From positions 3,224,001 to 3,288,000 of the forward strand of contig NC_085890.1 in the NCBI RefSeq assembly GCF_035222375.1: 64,000 bases of DNA, written 5' to 3'. This DNA comes from Podospora pseudocomata. Lineage: Eukaryota; Ascomycota; Sordariomycetes; Sordariales; Podosporaceae. Below, one piece after another: positions 35,883 to 46,479 of the stretch. Each line of letters opens with the position of its first letter. Positions within the stretch are counted from its first letter, which is position 1. The notes below the pieces were generated by a model. That model did no database searches. It worked only from the letters and a program-made list of their open reading frames with translations, and was not told the DNA's origin. The position numbers and the translations under genes are program-made.

Positions 35883-37196
35883 ATGCCATGTTAATGCAGA
35901 CTTTCCATACTGCTCCCGAGCGGCAAATGTGTCCGTTGCGGTGTAAGTCTTCAGTACATTAGCCCTCAGTGTAAACACCATCTTACTCGAGTATAGAATG
36001 AGCTGCGAACAGACACAAACAGAGCTGTCCAAAACCCACCGCCACCAGCAAGTCCAACCTGGTCTTCGGCTTCCTCCTACAAAGGGTACGGGACCCCAGC
36101 CCCCAGTATCCCCCCTCCAACAGTTACCGACTATCTACATATTCACAACCAGCACCACAAAACCCGCCCGGGGCACTCGCCCCGACTCCCTATGAATATG
36201 GTCATGAATTCAGATACGAACAGGGATTATTACATCAAGCCCCGTCTACATATTCGCAACCACCACAACAAAACCCGCTACAGGCGCTCGCCCCAGCTCC
36301 CTATGGATATGATCATGAAGTTAGACACGGGCAGGGCTCGCCACTCCAAGCTCCGCACCCAACATCCCAATCAGTGCGCACAACGAACACGTACTGGGCC
36401 CCACCACCGGCGCAGCTCACACGGCGTTTACAGGCCAAGCCGTCGCCGAGGAACAAAAGACTTACGGGCCCCACCCTTGCATATGTAGGCAAGAGGAGTA
36501 CACGCGCACATGCCTGCTTGTTGCCGTCCCATTCCCAAAAGGTTGTACGGGCGCAGAAAGATCCGACTGGGCCTGTCATCGCTGCCATGAAAATGTATGT
36601 CTCGCTGATTTAGTTGTCAGAAATAACAAGCTAATTGCTTGTGATGTACTATAGGAATACGTAAGGAAAAGAAACACGGCTAAGCATAATGGAATAAGAG
36701 ATGCGAAACGACGGAAAAAGCGAGGAGAAGCGGGTTTGGTGTGTATTTGTCTGAAGGACGAGAACAAGAACTATTGTTCTGCCGAAAGGTGTGAAGTGAA
36801 GACGAACCGTCTGGGGTCGTCCTGTAGCGCGTGCGCAGCAGCCAATGTTGGCGGCGTGGTTAAGTATCACCCTTTACACCCCTTGCTACAAGAGGTATAT
36901 GGATATGTACACCTACCTGACTCCTGTCATATGATTGTGCCGTGAAACGAGCTCAAGGAGGCTTAATACGAGGCTCCAACACCCGAAGAGAAGAGACAGT
37001 GGGATGAAGCTAGGGATATGCAGAAAAGGAGGCACATGGAGGTAGCCCAAGCCAAGAAAGAAGAAGGGAAGGCAAAAAACCGAGAAGAGTTCAATTAAGT
37101 GATGCGAGAGGCTGAAGGGAGGAAACGAAAAAGGCGAATTGGAAATGCCCTGAGCTACTGAGCTCAACACGGCGGCAACCTGAAATACTTAAGTAA
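35883..37196 (+). pseudogene. Decayed copy 1 of a CxC/CxxC plus Gln/Pro-repeat gene family
   Basis: The first-exon remnant (35883-35942) reads MPC-stop-CRLSILLPSGKCVRCG up to a GTAAGT donor. This lines up residue for residue in spacing with the intact first exon at 38443: C-[Q or stop]-C-x10-C-x2-C and then GT. A 54-nt intron (35943-35996) fits. The following sequence contains a Pro-rich part and then, in another frame, two tandem copies of about 35 residues each beginning STYSQP and running through ALAP(T/A)PY(E/G)Y(G/D)HE (36108-36340). A long basic/acidic helical part follows (about 36980-37160: PEEKRQWDEARDMQKRR), ending GNLKY as in copy 2 (37176-37190). A stop replaces Gln in the first exon and others break the tail (TAA near 37096, TGA near 37160), so this copy is dead. 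Function unknown; the paired cysteines suggest metal binding. Confidence 0.55.
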
Positions 37197-38442
37197 ATTC
37201 TCTCTGGAGATACATATGACTGATTAACCGATATAAGAGCGATGGGTCGGAATTGCAGTAAAGGGGAAGCTGAGAGGCAAAGGATGGGGTTGCAGACATG
37301 GAGTGTAAAAACAACAGCTGGACTGACCAGAACGGGAGTGTTTAAACTAGTCATTTTTCATTTCTTAAGGAATGAATTCGTAGTTATTACGCAAAATAAT
37401 ACTATCCAAAAGATCATGGGGAATTGGTGGCTTCTAAAATTCTTTTAATTAGCTTCTGGCTTTCCGTTTTATCTTTCAGCTGCGTATTCCGCATTGCCGG
37501 TAATGTGTGGCTTGTACGGGTGCTGGCCCATTGTGAAGCGTGGATCAGTCTCAATCTGCGTTATGGGTTTTGGAAAGACTAAATCGAATCAAGAAAGGTT
37601 AGCATAGGTACGGTGCGTGTGTGACGAAAGTGTCAAGGTGGGCGGCACTTACTTGGAATGACAAGCTGGGGGAGTCCCAGAACCGTACAGCAAACAACTG
37701 GGTAATAGGCAGACTCGGGACATTCACCTCTTCTGCTTGTCTAGGTAATGATGAAGTGGCCTTTTTCAGTACACTTCAGAAACTCAGGTATGTATCGACA
37801 TCTTCGTTTACACCACACTGTACGCCTGACGAGAGGCAGACTGCGGGAAATCCAGCATTGCGCCAATTCTTTCAGTCGTTTTGCTTTCTTTGAACCACGT
37901 GCCACCTAAAGACTAGTTGTGACATCAAGTTACTTCACTGTCAGGCTCTGACTTAAGATTTGGCAACATGGTTTTCCCCATCCTGTGAAGCGACTGCCGG
38001 TACACCCCAGAAAAAAGACGTGGACGTCTTCATTGCCTCACAAGGTTAAGTGGTGTGGGAGGTATTACTCCAGCGGATTGGTCAAGCAGGCTGCTCCAAG
38101 GCTTCGGCCCTTAGGCCCACTTATTGGTGTAGGATAAGGAAAGGTTTTTGCTCTCCGGAGCTGCTTGTAAAAGTATCTAAGAATATCATCAACTATTACA
38201 CATCTCTGCGGACCCAAAGATCACCAGGTGTCGAGTAGTTACCGTCGAGACTGTTTCTGTATAAATATACGAATTCCAGCTTGCTTTAACTGCTGGGGTA
38301 GTCGATGTCGATGTCAGCAACCCTCGATGTGAGCAACCAGACAACAAGCGCATTCCTTACCTTACACCATCTACTTACACCGCATGACTCTTCATACCTC
38401 GGTTATATAAGATAACATCTACTTACCCGGCGTTTCCTTGAA
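37197..38442. other. Gene-poor stretch between the two family copies
   Basis: AT-rich, with only short frames such as 37621-37893 (90 codons, no domain). The string CCCATCCTGTGAAGC at 37977-37991 recurs at 39258-39272, one copy downstream of each family member, which suggests the duplication included 3' flanks. A TATATAA box lies at 38404-38410, 33 bp before the start codon of copy 2. Confidence 0.4.
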
Positions 38443-38858
38443 ATGGAGTCTCAGCAGTGCCAGTGCAAAGCTCCCGTACTAGATGTGTATTACATATGCG
38501 TGACTTGTAGAGTAAGTCCCTGGCCCCAATACACTAGCACTGAACGCAAAAACATACCTACCTTATCCAACACAGCCCCTCATATTCGGAAACAACCCCA
38601 GTTCAGCATCCATCTCAACAGGCGCCGTATTCATATTCGGCAACAAATTCCAGCTCGGAATCCCTCTCAACAGGCCAGATATTCAACGGAGCCCTCGCAT
38701 TCGACAACAACCCCAGCTCAGCCAGCCCAGAGAGACTGAAGCGAAAGAGAAAACTCGAATATAAAGAAGCAGCGAAGAAGGCAAAGCAAAAAAATGCAAT
38801 GCCCAGGCTCAGCAAGACGGCAACCTGAAGTACTTTAACGGAAGTGATCAGCAAGGTA
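38443..38858 (+). CDS. Copy 2 of the CxC/CxxC plus Gln/Pro family, model incomplete
   Basis: The first exon (38443-38511) encodes 23 residues with four cysteines in a CxC-x10-CxxC pattern (CQCKAPVLD... YICVTCR) and ends at a GTAAGT donor; a TATATAA box is 33 bp upstream. The best acceptor is CACAG at 38575. After it the longest family-like reading is in the frame giving PSYSETTPVQHPSQQAPYSY, then a Lys/Arg-rich helix (PERLKRKRKLEYKEAAKKAK), and, after one more frame change, NAQAQQDGNLKYFNG (38796-38840), which matches the end of copy 1. The joins do not keep one frame, so either an intron is missed or the copy is decaying. No known domain; a small metal-binding protein with a disordered middle and a charged tail is what can be seen. 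Confidence 0.45.
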
Positions 38859-39811
38859 GGCATACATCGTTCGCCAGGCTAAAAACAAGCGAAATAGGGC
38901 AGAGGTAGAGAAATGGGAAGGAAACGGCAAAGGTTTGGTTGGAATGAAGTATGATCGCAAATACAGGGCCGCTGATGACACGGTGAAGATAACATGGAAA
39001 CCACCCAGCTGGTTTTGGGACTGGAGGGGGCACGTTGTCGGTGTTGCGGGATATGAGTGGATTTGTGATAGATTTTGGTGGTTTATGGTGTTGTGGAATT
39101 GCGGTTTTGAGTTTTTGGTTTCATTTTTTTTTTTTTTCTTTTTTTTTTTTGCAGTTCAAGGTTATTGGAGGATCAGCTGGTCTGGGGTTCTAGAGCACAT
39201 GTATATCTAGTAATCAATATCAAGATTGAAACATGTTAATGATCTCAATGGTTATGTCCCATCCTGTGAAGCATCACTGTAAGTACCTATCTAGCCACCT
39301 TACAACGGCGAGCTCAGAAGGTAGCAACAGGTGGTATCTCCTGTTATATCAAAATCCCGTATATCAGCGGCTATCAACTATCCTGTGAGACCCGGCCTCA
39401 TTCAAGACCCCTATTGCAGACAAGGAAGTCAGAACAACAATTAACCCCTGTCCGGGACACTGGCAAGGCTCTGACCTGCGCCGCAAAGGGGGCTTGATGA
39501 GCTGAACCACCATTGGACACCAAATCAAACGGTATTGGCCAAGATTTGCCAGGACCACCTGTCACACCCCACGATGGCTTAGTTTGGCGCCCAAAAGTCT
39601 GCAGCGTAACCGCCACAATTCATCCCAAGGCAGACTATCAATTCTGGGCAACATAGCACAAGTACCGGTACCTTCCTGGGGCTGAACCCCTAAACGCGAG
39701 ATACCCCAAGATTGCACGACAAAGACTGTTACCTGACTTCCCACCTCCATTGTTTCCAACCTCAAATCATCATCGCGTCATGACACCAACCAAGAACCAT
39801 GCGCCGCGACA
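38859..39811. other. Intergenic stretch with a poly-T tract
   Basis: Contains a T-rich run of about 25 bases with one C at 39126-39151 and the CCCATCCTGTGAAGC string at 39258-39272 shared with 37977-37991. No gene supported: the 91-codon frame at 38935-39210 runs across the T tract and is judged random. Confidence 0.4.
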
Positions 39812-40681
39812 ATGTTAACCGGCATGGAATTCTGGAAAGACTTCCCCATCACCAACAACAACGACAGCAACACCTTGCCATTATTACCCATCACCAGCCC
39901 AGAAACATGGCTCCGTCTAATGAACCACTCCACCGCCAAGCTCGGGCTCTCCTACTTCCCACCAAACCTCCTCGCCGTCCCTCACAACTTCTCCTCATTT
40001 GACACCATCCCAACCAACAGCCTGGTCATCACCCTCCCCGACCTAGACTCCTCCCGCTTAGAAAACAACCCTCAGCAATTAGACCAACTAATCTACGGTC
40101 TCATCTGCACGTTAGCCGGCATCTGGGTGGCAGCCTGGGCAGCATGGACATGGTACCACAACGGCACTCTTCTCATCCCACGAGTATCACCACCAGGCTC
40201 AAAAGACGTAAACAATGACGTCGAACTCGGCGCCCACACCGCAGCAGTGGATTTCGTCTCCCCTGAAACATTCCACGCTGGGTTTCTAAAGTATTATTAT
40301 GATGTCGGCGGGGATGAGCACCAATTGGCGGACAATATCTTCAGCCACTCCGCTGACTCTCACAATAAGCGGGAGAAGCCAGTCACGGGGGAGGATGTGG
40401 AGGAGTTGACAAAGTTGGTGCAAAAGATGTACGAGATTGATGTTGAACTGTTTGGGTTGCAAGATGCGAGGTATATCACCGAGGATAAAAAGGATAAACT
40501 GAGGAGGAAGAGGGAGGCGATGCTAGTGGAGGCGGCGAGGGTGGTGGAATCTTGGGCGGATAGGCGGTGGTTGCACATCAACAAGTGGGAGGAAGGGGAG
40601 TATGACACTGTCTTGGAGATTCTGGACGTGCTGAGGGAGTATGTCGAGGCGGAGAGGCAGAAGAGGGTGTATGTCTATTAA
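39812..40681 (+). CDS. Single-helix membrane protein of unknown function, 289 aa
   Basis: A single exon with ATG start encodes 289 residues. Residues 1-90 are polar with several N-glycosylation sites (NHST, NFSS). One strong hydrophobic segment at about 93-114 (LIYGLICTLAGIWVAAWAAW) is followed by a polar, acidic C-terminal domain of about 170 residues with helical, charged stretches (EDVEELTKLVQKMYEID, EDKKDKLRRKREAMLVEAA). No signal peptide is evident, so a signal-anchor with the N-terminus outside is likely. The family is not recognised. Coding bias is clear: C-rich third positions in the first half, a change to G-rich in the second half. Confidence 0.78.
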   Translation: MLTGMEFWKDFPITNNNDSNTLPLLPITSPETWLRLMNHSTAKLGLSYFPPNLLAVPHNFSSFDTIPTNSLVITLPDLDSSRLENNPQQLDQLIYGLICTLAGIWVAAWAAWTWYHNGTLLIPRVSPPGSKDVNNDVELGAHTAAVDFVSPETFHAGFLKYYYDVGGDEHQLADNIFSHSADSHNKREKPVTGEDVEELTKLVQKMYEIDVELFGLQDARYITEDKKDKLRRKREAMLVEAARVVESWADRRWLHINKWEEGEYDTVLEILDVLREYVEAERQKRVYVY

Positions 40682-40911
40682 TAATGGAACATTTTATGCA
40701 AAGGCAAGATGTATTTGTTGCTAAAGTAATAACAGAAGAAATAAAAATGTGCACAGAAATCACCTGACATGGCCGTGAACAAAACCAACAGCGATATATC
40801 CCAAGCGCAACCCTCCAACAAGACAACACGCCGTCATCTCTACAATCCGAACCATTTTAATTCCCAACCCTCCCCCCTCACCTTCTTCCTGCATCCACCT
40901 ACACCAAGAAC

Positions 40912-42258
40912 TCACCTCCTAAACTGCGCACTCCCATCCTCCCCAACCCCCATCCTAGCCTCCATCTCCGCAGGCAATCTATCCTCCTCCTTGGTCTCCT
41001 TCCAGTTATTCCCCCCCTTGATCTCCACCGTCGGCTTCCCAAACCCAAAATCAAAAGCAACATCATGCCCACTCTCCCAATCCAGCTTCTGCCTGTCCTG
41101 CACCGGCAACCCCGCCGCACTCTCCAAATCCCGCTTGCTACTACCACCACTGGCAGCACTACCAGACCGTGTATGTCTCCTGAACGGGTTGTTCTCCATC
41201 CGCTTGTGCCACATGATGTAAAGGATGATGATGAGCAGGACCAACGAGCCGCCTCCCAGACCGGCTGCAACGCCGATTTTGGTGGAGAGGGGGATCCCGC
41301 TGCTTTCAGATGGGGTGGGGCTGGTGGAGGGGAGGGGGGTGTTATCGAGGGGAAGGTCGGGGGAAACGTTGGTGTTGGTCAGGGAGTTTGTGGTGTCGGA
41401 GGTTGTTGGGGGAGAGGGGCTGTCGGTAGTGTCGTCGTCGACTACGGCGTTTACTTGGGTCGGTTGGGGTGGGGTGAAGACCGACATGAAGGGGGAGCCG
41501 TTGGCAGGTGTGACGAGGCTGAGGAAGGGGGAGGTGTTGGCGGGTTGCTCGGCGGTTGTTGTTGGGGCGGGGGTTGAAGCAGGAGCAGGGGTGGTATCAG
41601 CTGGCAGTGAGGGTAGCGGGAGGAGGACTGCACCGCCGACGCCAGAGTCGGCATCTGGGGAGGGAGCTGGAGGGGCATTGGGCGCTGGGGCTGGCGAGAG
41701 CACAAGTTCGGTGTCTTCTTGCTCGGCGGGAGGGTCGGCAATGACAATCGGCGCTGGTACGGGTGCCGGTCCTGGGCTCGGCTCTGGTGCTGGAGCTGGA
41801 GCTGGTGCAGGTGTTGGTTCTTCGACTGCTGGAATCTCCGCGACGGGCACAGGCACCTGTACAACTGGAGCAGTCGATTCTTCAGGCGTCGGTTCGGGAG
41901 TCGGAGCCCCAACGACGGGTGTCTCCTCCACAGCGGGCGATTCTTCCTCCGCAGGCGTTGGGGAAGGAGTTGGTTCTGGAGTCGCAACTGCCTCCTCATC
42001 CGGCGTTATCGTCCCTGGTGCCCCGATAACCCCGTCCAAAATCTCTGTCGGATCCGGAAGGGCGCCCACGATATCATCCGCCACCGTCGGCACCGGGACC
42101 GCATCGATCAAATCCTGAAGTCCAGGCACAAGCCCTCCCCCCTCTGACCCTGCCGGTTCCTCAACACCATTACTGTCCCCTCCCAACAAATCATCCAATG
42201 TCGGCAACTGGGCCATCGCCAGCGCGGCCTGAAGCCAGAAAATGCGGATGACCAGCAT
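40912..42258 (-). CDS. Mucin-like single-pass surface protein, 448 aa
   Basis: A single exon encodes a signal peptide (1-16), an extracellular part of about 310 residues that is extremely rich in Pro, Ala, Thr, Glu and Val with low-complexity runs (PTPAPAPAPAPEPSPGPAPVPAP), one transmembrane helix at about 329-350, and a basic-then-acidic cytosolic tail of about 100 residues (HKRMENNPFRRHTRSGS). This architecture, a stiff, O-mannosylated stalk, one helix and a short tail, is that of fungal cell-surface sensors such as Mid2/Wsc, but no WSC or other head domain is present. A role in sensing the wall or membrane is therefore an inference from layout. The strong Pro/Ala codon bias produces a long open frame on the opposite strand (41225-42118) that is not a gene. 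Confidence 0.85.
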   Translation of the reverse strand: MLVIRIFWLQAALAMAQLPTLDDLLGGDSNGVEEPAGSEGGGLVPGLQDLIDAVPVPTVADDIVGALPDPTEILDGVIGAPGTITPDEEAVATPEPTPSPTPAEEESPAVEETPVVGAPTPEPTPEESTAPVVQVPVPVAEIPAVEEPTPAPAPAPAPEPSPGPAPVPAPIVIADPPAEQEDTELVLSPAPAPNAPPAPSPDADSGVGGAVLLPLPSLPADTTPAPASTPAPTTTAEQPANTSPFLSLVTPANGSPFMSVFTPPQPTQVNAVVDDDTTDSPSPPTTSDTTNSLTNTNVSPDLPLDNTPLPSTSPTPSESSGIPLSTKIGVAAGLGGGSLVLLIIILYIMWHKRMENNPFRRHTRSGSAASGGSSKRDLESAAGLPVQDRQKLDWESGHDVAFDFGFGKPTVEIKGGNNWKETKEEDRLPAEMEARMGVGEDGSAQFRR

Positions 42259-43006
42259 CGTTCAATATTTTCCAAACAACAAAAATTACAAGAATATAAG
42301 ATGAAGAAAAATAGGCCAACGCCAGGGCTCAACACAACAAAAACATCTTGGACTGGTGCCAAAAGTGAAAGCCAAACGACAACCAGTTGTCGAGAAGAAG
42401 ACAGAAAGGTTCAACGATTCAACCCGTTTGATCATCCCATGCACGGACGGGCAGCTGGATAAAAAGAGCGAACATTATCGTCAAACTTGGCATTCTGCCC
42501 GTGTCCACGATTCCGGGACTATCTTCGTTTCAGATGTTGGAGCTTTTGGTGGTGAACGCGGGGATGCAGGGGTTAATCGTAGCCGAAACGGGAAGCTCGC
42601 GTATCATGATGCCACTGATGCTACGAAAGCACCCCTGAGATCCGCGGAAAAAAGCCACAACCTCGATGTCCAAGCGCTGCCCTATGACGCGGCGTATCAA
42701 GATGTTCTCGGCTGGGAGAGCCTGCATTCACAACGAGGAAGTGTTCTAACCTGAACCTGACTCGGATTGTGAGATCAGCTGAACAAGCTGGTGACAATAC
42801 ACCAGCTTGTGGCGCCCATGAACGTCTCGCACGAGCATCATACGTTATAACAAACGGCTGTTATCATAAACGTAGCTCTTCTGGTACAAGTTTGTATGCA
42901 CTGAACCCAACTGGTGAAGAGCAAAAAGGGGCAAAAAGGGGGGTAGTTGCCAAGTAACATGTCTGCCAATGCTTGGCATATCCAACGAGACTTCAACAAG
43001 TTCAGA
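42259..43006. other. Intergenic stretch
   Basis: Upstream of the mucin-like gene and 3' of the glycosyltransferase gene. A plus-strand frame at 42356-42754 (132 codons, ATG) has no signal, helix or domain and is not reported as a gene. No repeats seen. Confidence 0.35.
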
Positions 43007-44690
43007 TCACAACTGATTACGGATCCAAGAATAGAGCCAGTAGCTTACACCGGCAAACCCGGCAGTCGCCAGTCCTCCGAGGAGCAACAGATCCAGGTTC
43101 TTGGCTTTCCATATCGGCATTCTAACGTCTGCCGTCTGAAGATGCATCGATCTCATCCTCCCACTGTTGGGATCCAGTCCGAACTTTGCATCGTACATCA
43201 TCTCCTCGATCAGGTCGGCGGCATAATGTTTCTTCCGGGCTGATATTCGGGCAATGTGCCTCATCCGCTCAACATTTCTCGCAAAGCTGCCGTCCTCATC
43301 AAGCAGTACCTGCCGGCCCTTGTCGTAGATCTCGTCTCTTGTGAATGTGGCCTTATCGAGGCCCAACCCGACACCTGCTTCGACAATCCGTAGACCGTTC
43401 AAAAGCTGGTCGAAAAAGAATCCCAGAGACAACATACGCACTCCATGGTACATCGCCTCATTGACACTGCTCCCGCCACCATGGGTGACAAAGAGTATCG
43501 TGTCCGGATGATCCAATATTGCTCTCTGAGGCGCAAAAGGCGTGAAATACCACCTCTCGCTCTGATTTTCCAGCAGCATCCCCACTGGCTCCCTGACTCC
43601 CCCAGTCCACTGATTCAGCAACGGCTGAAACTGCTGCTTCTGTTTCTTTCCGACCGTCCAAATCACCCCATCTACCAATCCATCCGCCAACAAATCCCCC
43701 AATGCCCCCAAAAACATCACAACCTGCTCCGTCGGCAGCGTTATATGCGTCCCAAAACAAACATACACCACCCTCCTCTTCTTCCCCCGCTCATAGAACC
43801 CCCTCAACTCCCCATCCAACCCAGGGTACTCCTCCGACAAAATCGGCCCAACAGCCTGCAAAAGCGGCGGGCAATCTTTCGGCGTCTCCAACCCCCAAAA
43901 GCTATTCACCAAACCCAGATAATCCGGCTTTCCCGCTGTCACCCCGGCCAGGGGGTAATTCACTCCGGCCTCTCTCCTCATCCTCTTGACCCACCTCAAA
44001 TATGGCACCACCGTCATGATTGCCCTCAACGGCCTCAGTGCCGCGCGTATCCTCTGCCAAATGCTTGCCTTTTCCGAAGTCAGGGCATCGACTTGAAACC
44101 CAGGAATCCCGGGGATATGCCCCGCTGATACCATCCCGTACGGCATCTGCGGCCAGACCATCGCCACTGGAATGCCAAACTGTTTTTGCATATCCCTTGT
44201 TGCCTCGACAAAGAAATCAGTCACGATCGCGTCGGGGGAGATGGCTTTGGTGATGCGGAGGAGGTGGGTGTAATCTGACGTCCAGAAGGCGTCGACTGTA
44301 TATTTGGGCGCGAAGTAAGACTTGTAATCAACGCGGATGTCGGTGTTTTGGAGGGCGAGGTAGTGGGCTTCTTCTTGTTCGGGGGTTAGAGGGTCGCCCA
44401 TGGGGTGGATGTGGGCAGGGGAGATGAAGGCGTAGGAGGGGTTGGTGAGGATCCATTTCTCTTGGGTTTTGTGGGTTGCGAAGTGGATTGTGTGCCCGCG
44501 GGAGGCGAGCAGGCGGCCGAGTTCGAGGACTGGGGCTGAAGTATGGGGAGGAGGGGGTTAGAGCCTGATGGAAAAGAGAGTGGGCGATAAAGAAAGAGAG
44601 ATTACCGGCGTGAGTGAAGCCGCCTGTCCCGGTGACGAGGAGAATGGTGCATTTGGAGAGGGTTTCGTCTGAACTTTGATCGGCGGACAT
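43007..44690 (-). CDS. UDP-glycosyltransferase (GT1 family), membrane-anchored
   Basis: Two minus-strand exons, 44690-44606 and 44535-43007, give 537 residues. GT1 enzymes move a sugar from UDP-sugar to a small acceptor such as a sterol, lipid or phenolic. The N-terminal domain starts LLVTGTGGFTHAAPVLELGRLLASRGH, with His27 in the place of the catalytic base; the splice falls just after it. The C-terminal donor-binding domain has FAPQRAILDHPD, then THGGGSSVNEAMYHGV (HGGG at 380-383) and FFFDQ (Asp404, Gln405), the nucleotide-sugar signature. A hydrophobic helix near the C-terminus (LLLLGGLATAGFAGVSYWLYSW) predicts an ER or other membrane anchor, as in animal UGTs. The acceptor cannot be told from sequence. 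Confidence 0.92.
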
Positions 44691-45290
44691 GGCTTCGGGT
44701 TAGAGACGAGGTTTAGTTTGGGCGGGTTGTTTGCATGTCGATGAGTGAAGCGTGAAAGCAAGCACACGTCGTCAAAAACGGTGACACGGACACGGAGAAC
44801 AAGAAGCTGTCTGACATCCGGGCCGTTTCATTGGCCGCTTTGGGACTCCCCGCGAACCTCACCACGCCGCGAATGGTGGGAGTCAATGCAACGTTTGTGC
44901 AGCCAACAGTTTACAGCGGGATGAAAGCTGACAGCAGACTTGCCATTAGAAGTATCTGGAATCTGCTCATCATCATACCACTTGTTGGTCCTCGCCGCTA
45001 TTGGTGGCTGTGCTGTCAGCGACATCACCGAATGGCTTGATATGGCCCGTGCACCGATCACCACATCATTTCTTTTCACCTCAAATCGTGATTGCTTACG
45101 ACTATGTAGGTATGTATGACTTGCTTCATTCACTGCCTTGGAACCTAACCCTAGTTGAGATCACATTAAGACTAGGGTAATCGCACTATCATGCTGAATC
45201 GAGAGTAGTCGCGTACGCGATTTGTCTAGGTAGGTAGGCTCAGTCAGTCCCTGGACGGCAACACTTAACAAGCGATAGCTGCCCACCTGA
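44691..45290. other. Intergenic stretch
   Basis: Upstream of the glycosyltransferase gene. Short frames on both strands have no domain. No repeat seen beyond AGGTAGGTAG near 45228. Confidence 0.3.
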
Positions 45291-45635
45291 TCAAAATTCC
45301 GCTATGGCCTCTCTCAACCTGTCAAACTCCATCTGAAGCTTTGACACCTGAGTATCCATCCTCACTTCATCAAACCTCTTCACCAGGCGCAAATCGTCAA
45401 AGTGTTTCAGTCTGCGTTCAGTGATTCGTCCAATCTCTGCCCCCAAAGTATCGACCAAATACAGTCTGGGCCTTCACCAGCGAGAGGAAGCTTTTCTACA
45501 GTATCGTCGTCCCAAAAGACCCAGCCGAATCTCTGATGGATTTCGGGGACAAATGCAAAGTCAGTATATGTATCACCGAACGGTAGATGAGAGACTCGGA
45601 AGAGTCTCTTATCTTTCGCATGCCAATTAGTAAAG

Positions 45636-45696
<61 letters not shown>

Positions 45697-46296
45697 CGTA
45701 ATCATAGAGATGCAAGCGGAGCATGATTAATATCTCTCGGCGGATAAAACCGCATTGCATCCTTGATACTTCGGTTGCGGAGAGCGGCCGCCACCCATGA
45801 CCGATGGCTTCTCGTAGAGTGGTGTGCTCTTCGCTGTCCCGCCAAACCACCCCCATCGATCCATCCATGGTCCTCATGTCCTCCCAGTCATCGATTGTGT
45901 CGAGTGCCTGTACGCGTAGTACGTGCCGGATGAATACGGCTGTGATTTCCGCGATCCGGCATACATCAAAGTGTGACCGCGTCTTCGTAATTGTCGACAA
46001 ATCTGTCGTGTGGAGACCATGAAGAATGTTGGTGACCTGGTCATCAGTAGCGCGGCCATTCGTGTTAGACTTCATCTCGAGCAGCTCAAACAGCTTGATC
46101 AGAGCGATGGCGCTACTCAGAGCCTCCGGGGGGAGATGCCGTCGGGCTCTGCGGGGGAGGTATTCTGTGATATATGGCGGAAGGCCCTGTTGGTTCGATT
46201 CACGGATTCAATGTCTTTCACACAACAATGGTCGAGAATATTGTCCAGAGAAAGTGTGATTCGGGTGACCGACAGCAGGGGAGAAAAGGCGGTCAT
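45291..46296 (-). pseudogene. F-box-like family, copy A (frame-broken, poly-Asp insert)
   Basis: Begins at ATG 46296 (MTAFSPLLSVTRITLSLDNILDH), closely like the starts of the other copies. The frame shifts near 46178: after RAFR the sequence continues in another frame as YITEYLPRRARRHLPPEAL, then stays open through a long middle part (GWRPLSATEVSRMQCGFIRREIL aligns with SHRRPLSETEVARLERAFVRAELL of copy C). A run of about 20 Asp, from an (ATC)n tract at 45636-45695, sits where copy C has nothing. It continues through FGWVFWDDDT (C: LAWVMWDADT), then a second shift near 45470 leads to ITERRLKHFDD and ends REAIAEF, stop at 45291-45293 (C ends RKAVAEF). Two frame breaks make it a probable pseudogene; a missed intron could explain the second. 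Confidence 0.65.
45636..45695. repeat. (ATC)n trinucleotide microsatellite
   Basis: About twenty perfect ATC/GAT units in a row. On the minus strand they are in frame inside copy A of the F-box-like family and would encode about 20 consecutive aspartates. Copies B and C lack it, so the expansion arose after the family split. Length is likely to vary between strains. Confidence 0.95.
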
Positions 46297-46479
46297 GATG
46301 CTGGCACATCAACGCTTGTGTTTGACGGCGTAATGTGGTGGGAATAGAGCAGTGGAGGTTGAAAACTGATCTCAAACACCCAACCCCTGCCAACGTGAAG
46401 TGCCGAGTTGGGCCGAGCCAAGAGTGGAGCGAGCTGTCAAAGGGTGGGCCTTGTGGCTTCCCGCTCGCCTATGGGCTTG

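Noticed and set aside
41225-42118. 297-codon plus-strand Gly/Ser/Ala-rich frame
   Set aside because: Mirror of the Pro/Ala/Thr-rich minus-strand surface-protein gene; the composition is the codon-bias reflection of that gene.
42356-42754. 132-codon plus-strand frame with ATG
   Set aside because: No domain, signal or homologous pattern, in an intergenic region with frames on both strands.
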